Source: Sulfurimonas sp. (lineage in GTDB: Bacteria > Campylobacterota > Campylobacteria > Campylobacterales > Sulfurimonadaceae). Taken from it: 9,911 nucleotides of DNA. The stretch spans positions 1 to 9,911 of the forward strand of contig JAFLJV010000191.1 in the NCBI GenBank assembly GCA_022712845.1, written 5' to 3'. Shown here piece after piece: positions 6,102 to 9,911 of the stretch. The number at the start of each line of letters is the position of its first letter. The first letter of the stretch is position 1. The notes below the pieces were generated by a model, which was given only the letters and a program-made list of their open reading frames with translations, was not told where the DNA came from and did no database searches. Made by a program: the position numbers and the translations under genes.

Positions 6102-7390
6102 TGTGCTAAGCCTTTATGTAAAATATCCAAAGAAGCTTTTTCATAAACCACTTCATTCTCTTGTAACTCTAAGTTTAGTTCTCTTTGAAGTGTTTGTATA
6201 AAAGTTTTTAATTCACTAACGCTGTCTATTTGGAGAGCCTCTCTTAAGCGATTTACCATATCCATCTTTTCGTGTGTTTTTAAATATAGTTTATTTTCTA
6301 TATCAGTGAGGTTATTAAGGTTTGAGATTTTAGTTTGTTTTATTTTGCTAGTGTATTCATATTCTCTTTGATATAGTTTTTTTTCTTGTTTTATACGAAG
6401 GAGTTCATATTTTAATCTTTGAGAGGTGTTTGAGTATTTAAATCCTTCAAAAATATTAAAGCGAACAGCCAAGCCAATCTTCCAACTATTTTTTTTTATA
6501 TTATCATATGAATCATAAGCATTATGTTCATCTGAACCATACATATAGTAGTTTCCATACATAGTTAGTGTTGGATATAAAGAGTGATTTAGCATATCTA
6601 ACTCTTGTACTTTTTGTTGTAGTTTTTGATCATACTTATACCATGAAGCACTATTTTCAAAACTATAAACAAGGTTGTCTGTATTGATTACACCAATATC
6701 CATAAGTTTAGTATTCTCGGCATCAAGTTTAATGTAAGACAATTTACTAAGATTTAAAATCTCTTCTTGATACTGAAGTTCTAACATATCTAGCTCTTTT
6801 TCTATATCTAGTATAGTTATAGCTTCATCACCCAAGTCTATCTTAGAGTATTTACCAGCTTTATACAGTCTTTGTTTAACCTCAAAAAGTTTTTTATGAA
6901 CTTGAAGTATTTTCTCTTTTATGTTTTGTTTAGTTTTTGATTTTATAGCACTGCTATATGTATCTAAAATACTTTGATGAAGCTTTATTTCTTCATCACA
7001 CCAAGTAAACTTTTTTATCTGTACTTCTTTTTTAGCTATCTCTATACTATCTTCAGTAGTTCCAAAGTTGTATAGTTCATGGTTTAAGTTTAAAGAGAGA
7101 GAACTCTTATATTTTGTTCCACTTATAACAATAGAGTCACCAAATGACTCAGTAGCTGAAGATGATTCATCTAAATCTTTGTTGTACTCTGTGTTATAGC
7201 TTAAAGAGAGAGTAGGATAGTATTTTTCATATAGAGAGTTCACTTTTGAACTTTCTATATCTTCATCTGATTTAAATATTTTTAGCTTTATAGAATGTTT
7301 AGTTGCTGAGTTTAAAAGTTCTTGGTAAGTTATTGATTGTGCGTGTACAGCGAAAGAAAAGATGATAAGCAAGTAAACAATATGAAACAA
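6086..7390 (-). CDS. TolC-family outer membrane channel of the type I system
   Basis: This 434-residue outer membrane efflux protein provides the trimeric exit duct for the exporter. A signal peptide is visible at 1-17 (hydrophobic IVYLLIIFSF, cleavage after VHA). The mature start SITYQELLNSATKHS is the usual TolC/OEP opening, and the rest alternates long Lys/Glu-rich helices with beta-strand blocks (SLSLNLNHELYNFG, and later WKIGLAVRFNIFEG, a common OEP strand pattern). Sequence identity to well-known members looks low, so the call rests on architecture and operon context. The start is TTG, with AAGG seven bases upstream and no better ATG in frame nearby. A rare start codon could keep channel levels low. 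It is first in the operon, transcribed from the divergent region. A dedicated channel inside the locus argues for a purpose-built exporter rather than use of a general TolC. Confidence 0.85.
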   Translation of the reverse strand: MFHIVYLLIIFSFAVHAQSITYQELLNSATKHSIKLKIFKSDEDIESSKVNSLYEKYYPTLSLSYNTEYNKDLDESSSATESFGDSIVISGTKYKSSLSLNLNHELYNFGTTEDSIEIAKKEVQIKKFTWCDEEIKLHQSILDTYSSAIKSKTKQNIKEKILQVHKKLFEVKQRLYKAGKYSKIDLGDEAITILDIEKELDMLELQYQEEILNLSKLSYIKLDAENTKLMDIGVINTDNLVYSFENSASWYKYDQKLQQKVQELDMLNHSLYPTLTMYGNYYMYGSDEHNAYDSYDNIKKNSWKIGLAVRFNIFEGFKYSNTSQRLKYELLRIKQEKKLYQREYEYTSKIKQTKISNLNNLTDIENKLYLKTHEKMDMVNRLREALQIDSVSELKTFIQTLQRELNLELQENEVVYEKASLDILHKGLAQCTQH

Positions 7391-7414
7391 AATATAACCT
7401 TGTAAAATTTATAA

Positions 7415-7420
7415 ATTATA
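7415..7420 (-). promoter_or_regulatory. Candidate -10 box for the exporter operon
   Basis: Perfect TATAAT on the minus strand, 24 bases before the TTG start at 7390, giving a short leader that still includes the AAGG ribosome site. No clear -35 box. The position is good but the region is AT-rich. Confidence 0.45.
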
Positions 7421-7474
7421 TAGATGAAGAGTTTAACTTTTCTAACTTTGAAGTATGTTGAAGTTGTTTAAATT

Positions 7475-7506
7475 TAACATAATTCGTGTCTTAATGTAAC
7501 ATAATT
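7475..7506. repeat. Direct repeat TAACATAATT in the divergent regulatory region
   Basis: TAACATAATT occurs at 7475-7484 and 7497-7506, with start points 22 bp apart, close to two helical turns. It lies between the two divergent promoter candidates, upstream of both operons. Such spacing suits a dimeric or tandem-binding regulator, but chance in AT-rich DNA is possible. The rest of 7391-7607 shows no gene. Confidence 0.35.
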
Positions 7507-7579
7507 GTGAAATATTGCTATTTATAAACATTATTAAATAGTAAATTAAATCAATTAAACTTAAAAATGTAAACTAATG

Positions 7580-7587
7580 TATAAAAT
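7580..7587 (+). promoter_or_regulatory. Candidate -10 box for the oxygenase/cargo operon
   Basis: TATAAAAT ends 20 bases before the ATG at 7608. No recognisable -35 box. It gives a leader of roughly 14 bases containing GTTGGG, a weak Shine-Dalgarno seven bases from the start. Confidence 0.4.
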
Positions 7588-7607
7588 TAAATTAGTTGGG
7601 TTTATAG

Positions 7608-8168
7608 ATGCATCATTATATCAGCGTATACGACAAGCTACTTACAAAAGAATACTGCGATGAACTTATAGATAAGTTTGAAAAAAATACTCAGTGTCAT
7701 TCAAAAGAGACAAATACTCATGGTGAGTGGTTGATGAGTTTTACACAGATAAACTTTTTCAAACATGATATCTTTAAAGATGATATGCAAAAGTTAGATG
7801 GAATCTTCCGTGAAGCTGTAAATCAGTATGTAAAAGATAACAAAATTCAAGATGGACAATGGCCTAGTAAGTTTAGGTTTGAGCAGATTCGTATGAAGCG
7901 TTACAACCCTCAAACTCCAGATAGGTTTGACTTACATGTAGATGTAACAGACTATGACTCAGCTCGCCGTTTTTTAGTTGTATTTTTTTACTTAAATGAT
8001 GACTTTGAAGGTGGAGAGACAGATTTTCCCCAGTTAAGCACAAAAGCTATACCAAAATCAGGAAGACTCATAATGTTTCCACCCATGTGGGCATGGTGGC
8101 ATAAAGCAAACCCTATCCTTAGTGGAAGACCTAAGTATATAGTTGGGACTTTGTTGCATTATGTTTGA
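7608..8168 (+). CDS. Prolyl-4-hydroxylase-like 2OG-Fe(II) oxygenase
   Basis: This 186-residue cytoplasmic enzyme is predicted to use O2 and 2-oxoglutarate to hydroxylate a substrate, probably a peptidyl or small-molecule target. The double-stranded beta-helix residues are all visible: iron ligands His110 and Asp112 (LHVDVTDY) and His165 (WWHKANP), and 2-oxoglutarate-binding Lys176 (GRPKYIVGTLL). FFYLNDDFEGGETDFP at about 126-141 is the hallmark of the P4Hc family. There is no signal peptide or membrane segment; the N-terminal third has the usual helical substrate-side elements. It is first in a plus-strand operon, 9 bp ahead of the next gene, and diverges from the exporter. The context suggests it modifies the putative secreted protein encoded downstream before export, but the substrate is unknown and amino-acid or metabolite hydroxylation is equally possible. 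Confidence 0.85.
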   Translation: MHHYISVYDKLLTKEYCDELIDKFEKNTQCHSKETNTHGEWLMSFTQINFFKHDIFKDDMQKLDGIFREAVNQYVKDNKIQDGQWPSKFRFEQIRMKRYNPQTPDRFDLHVDVTDYDSARRFLVVFFYLNDDFEGGETDFPQLSTKAIPKSGRLIMFPPMWAWWHKANPILSGRPKYIVGTLLHYV

Positions 8169-8177
8169 GATGAAAAA

Positions 8178-8606
8178 ATGATAGAAACAAATGAGCAAAC
8201 AGCACTTAATACTAAAGTATTAAATTATTTAAATAGCTCTACACAGAATATAGATGAAAAACTCTACCTTGCTAAAGTTATGCAGATGCAATACGGTGGA
8301 CTAGAGTTTAGTAAAACAGAGATATTAAATAACATTCAAAACAATATAACAAAAGAACTAGTAAAAGATATATATAAAGGAAGTAGTGTATCACTATTTC
8401 AAACTACAGATATAAATAATACAGATGACATAATAATAGCTAGTGATGAAAATGAAATCATAACAACTACAGATGAAGATACTAAAGTACTTCTAAAAAA
8501 AGGTACGGACAAACTAATCTCAGGTAAATCTAAAAAAAGTATGAAAATATACATAGTTAATCAACTAAAATATAATTTAAATAAGAATATGAAAAAGGTG
8601 GCATGA
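8178..8606 (+). CDS. Unrecognised 142-residue protein in the putative secretion-substrate operon
   Basis: I do not recognise a family. The product is Asn/Lys/Thr-rich and soluble, with no signal peptide or membrane helix. The first 65 residues look helical (NEQTALNTKVLNYLNS to ITKELVKDIYKG). A polar Asp/Thr-rich middle (TTDINNTDDIIIASDENEII) follows, and the C-terminus is strongly basic (KKSMKIYIVNQLKYNLNKNMKK). It begins 9 bp after the oxygenase stop, with GAGA upstream of the ATG. Its TGA overlaps the next gene's ATG as TGATG, so it is surely co-translated with its neighbours. The operon position is compatible with a chaperone, immunity or accessory role for the large protein at 9123; the sequence alone decides nothing. 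It does not show the pattern of HlyC-type acyltransferases. Confidence 0.7.
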   Translation: MIETNEQTALNTKVLNYLNSSTQNIDEKLYLAKVMQMQYGGLEFSKTEILNNIQNNITKELVKDIYKGSSVSLFQTTDINNTDDIIIASDENEIITTTDEDTKVLLKKGTDKLISGKSKKSMKIYIVNQLKYNLNKNMKKVA

Positions 8607-9133
8607 TGAGAGATATTAACAAAGAAGGTATCAATGAAGAGATATTATATTCTTATAAATGTACAAATAATGTATTTACATTATTAAGAATTTTTATTTT
8701 ATCAATATTTATATATTATTTATATATCTATTTAGGCAAATATGAAAATATAATAGAGTTGGTTATAGGATTTTTATTTGGTTTTGGTTTTATGTATTTA
8801 ATTTATTTAGAAATTAATAATTTAATAAATAGAGGTTTTCATATTACAAAGAAATATTTGATAACTTTTAGTGGTAGTAGAATACCTATTGAAGATGTTA
8901 TGTATAGGTCTACTGGTGGTTTTGGATATTCCATATTACAGTTGTATGATAAACAAAAATTTATTCAATTTTGTTTTATTAAAGATAATGAAGAGTTTAA
9001 AAAGTTTATATCTACTTTAAAAACAATCTCAAATAATAAAAATTTTATTTATGATAGCACAGATGGTAGTTTTGGTTTTGATAATCAAAATATAAAAAGT
9101 AAATTAATAAGAGGAACAAATAATGGAAAATGA
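8606..9133 (+). CDS. Two-helix membrane protein, possibly with a PH-like cytoplasmic domain
   Basis: This 175-residue inner-membrane protein is of unknown function. Two adjacent hydrophobic helices (about 23-43 with LLRIFILSIFIYYLYIYL, and about 48-68 with IIELVIGFLFGFGFMYLIYL) form a hairpin. A soluble domain follows (about 75-142) with a beta pattern: FHITKKYLITFSGSRIPIED, then YSILQLYDKQKFIQFCF, then a helix EEFKKFISTLKTI. This layout resembles bacterial PH-domain membrane proteins, but that is a guess from shape. Of two adjacent ATGs (8603, 8606) the second has better spacing (7) from AAAAAGG at 8592-8598 and forms a TGATG coupling with the preceding stop. It overlaps the next gene by 11 bp. 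A small membrane protein coupled to a putative toxin gene could be its immunity protein, which is inference. Confidence 0.7.
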   Translation: MRDINKEGINEEILYSYKCTNNVFTLLRIFILSIFIYYLYIYLGKYENIIELVIGFLFGFGFMYLIYLEINNLINRGFHITKKYLITFSGSRIPIEDVMYRSTGGFGYSILQLYDKQKFIQFCFIKDNEEFKKFISTLKTISNNKNFIYDSTDGSFGFDNQNIKSKLIRGTNNGK

Positions 9134-9911
9134 AATCAACTTAGATGGAACAGAATGGATTTCAACTATACCAAGTGTATATTTTGATACAACTTCAGGG
9201 TTAGTTGAAAAACTAGGTAATAAACAAGCTGCTCAATATATTGCAAAGATAGGACTAGGAACGGGAACTGTTATTGACTTAACTATAAATATGATAGAAG
9301 ACCCTAATAATCCTGGTAAAGTAATAGCTTCTACGGTAGTTGGAAATATTACATATTATATTTCTGGTATTTCAGCATTAGCACTAACCAATATTGCAAT
9401 TGGTGCAGCTTTAGCTGTTGTTGGTGTAGCTACTGCACCAGTTTGGCTGACGATTGCTGGAGTTGGTGTTGCAGTAGCTGGTACAGTTATGTATGGTACA
9501 GAACTTAAGGATTGGGTTTATGATGTTACATATAATAAATTAGTCGCATTCGAAGAATTTGACATATACAGCTCAAAGATAACAGGAACAGCCACAAAAG
9601 AAGAATTTATTTTAAATGGTGTTCGTAATGCTATGGATGCTTTCCCTGATTACCAAAACTATCGCCAAATAGTAGAAATAAAATCTGATACTGAAAATTG
9701 GTTATACAATAATAACACTAAAGAAGCTACAATAACAACACCAAAAGATGATAAAGATGTAGCTAATGTTATTTTAAAAGATACAGATGCAGACCAACTA
9801 ACCCTAAACGGTAAAACCTTCGACATCAGCAATCTCTCCCCAATCCAACTAACAAACGCAGTCCAAAATATAGACAAAGTTTCATTTTTACTTTCACAAA
9901 TACACATAGAG
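9123..9911 (+). CDS. N-terminal part of a large putative type I secreted toxin or adhesin (runs off the window)
   Basis: The frame is open without a stop from ATG 9123 to the last base, 263 codons, so the gene is cut by the window edge. AGAGGA at 9110-9115, seven bases upstream, is a strong ribosome site, and the start overlaps the previous gene by 11 bp. There is no signal peptide (MENEINLDGTEWISTIPS), as expected for type I cargo. Residues about 35-75 are mildly hydrophobic. Residues about 79-124 form a Gly/Ala/Val-rich hydrophobic pair (YYISGISALALTNIAIGAAL, then VWLTIAGVGVAVAGTVMYG) split at Ala-Pro, a hairpin reminiscent of pore-forming or RTX-toxin membrane segments. Residues 125-263 are polar, with Asp-rich stretches (PKDDKDVANVILKDTDADQL). 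No RTX nonapeptides occur in the visible part; these would be C-terminal. Codons turn C-rich after about 9795. The cargo role is inferred from the exporter next door. Confidence 0.75.
   Translation, partial: MENEINLDGTEWISTIPSVYFDTTSGLVEKLGNKQAAQYIAKIGLGTGTVIDLTINMIEDPNNPGKVIASTVVGNITYYISGISALALTNIAIGAALAVVGVATAPVWLTIAGVGVAVAGTVMYGTELKDWVYDVTYNKLVAFEEFDIYSSKITGTATKEEFILNGVRNAMDAFPDYQNYRQIVEIKSDTENWLYNNNTKEATITTPKDDKDVANVILKDTDADQLTLNGKTFDISNLSPIQLTNAVQNIDKVSFLLSQIHIE

Noticed and set aside
5917..6201. Plus-strand open frame over the exporter/channel gene junction
   Set aside because: Antisense to two well-supported overlapping genes; composition is that of a shadow.
9659..9907. Minus-strand open frame near the right edge
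   Set aside because: It lies opposite the continuous plus-strand frame starting at 9123, which has a strong ribosome site and operon context.

Overview
The window is AT-rich, single-copy bacterial DNA. The gene content (secreted delta-class carbonic anhydrase, IS3 elements, HlyB/HlyD/TolC-type type I secretion, AT-biased codons, TATAAT-like -10 boxes without clear -35 boxes) suggests a Gram-negative of the Campylobacterota (Sulfurimonas/Arcobacter-like). This is an inference from content and composition. No rRNA, tRNA or CRISPR array was seen.

Layout. Bases 1-339 are noncoding and AT-rich, with a possible promoter for the first gene. Bases 340-1155 (+) encode an exported delta-class carbonic anhydrase, followed by a perfect 24-bp palindrome at 1166-1189. 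At 1264-1379 lies a short relic of one IS3-family element (25 C-terminal codons of its transposase, minus strand). Abutting it is a nearly complete second IS3-family element, 1380-2667, with 33-bp imperfect inverted repeats and a 3-bp ATG target duplication. It retains orfA, a textbook A AAA AAG slippery site with a downstream stem-loop, and an orfB with an intact DDE core but two in-frame stops, so it is probably inactive.

Bases 2677-7390 are a compact minus-strand operon, read tolC-type outer membrane channel, then HlyB-type ABC exporter with a catalytically dead C39-like domain, then HlyD-type membrane fusion protein. The IS element sits 9 bp beyond the last stop codon of this operon.

A divergent intergenic region (7391-7607) carries candidate promoters in both directions and a 10-bp direct repeat. 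From 7608 rightward runs a tightly packed plus-strand operon: a prolyl-4-hydroxylase-like 2OG-Fe(II) oxygenase, an unrecognised 142-residue protein, a two-helix membrane protein, and the first 263 codons of a large open gene (9123 to the window edge) without a signal peptide but with a long Gly/Ala/Val-rich hydrophobic stretch.

Working model (inference): the minus-strand operon is a dedicated type I exporter and the open gene at 9123 is its cargo, a large RTX-like toxin or adhesin. The oxygenase, the 142-residue protein and the membrane protein would modify, assist or confer self-protection against that cargo. The cargo's C-terminus lies outside the window, so this cannot be settled here.
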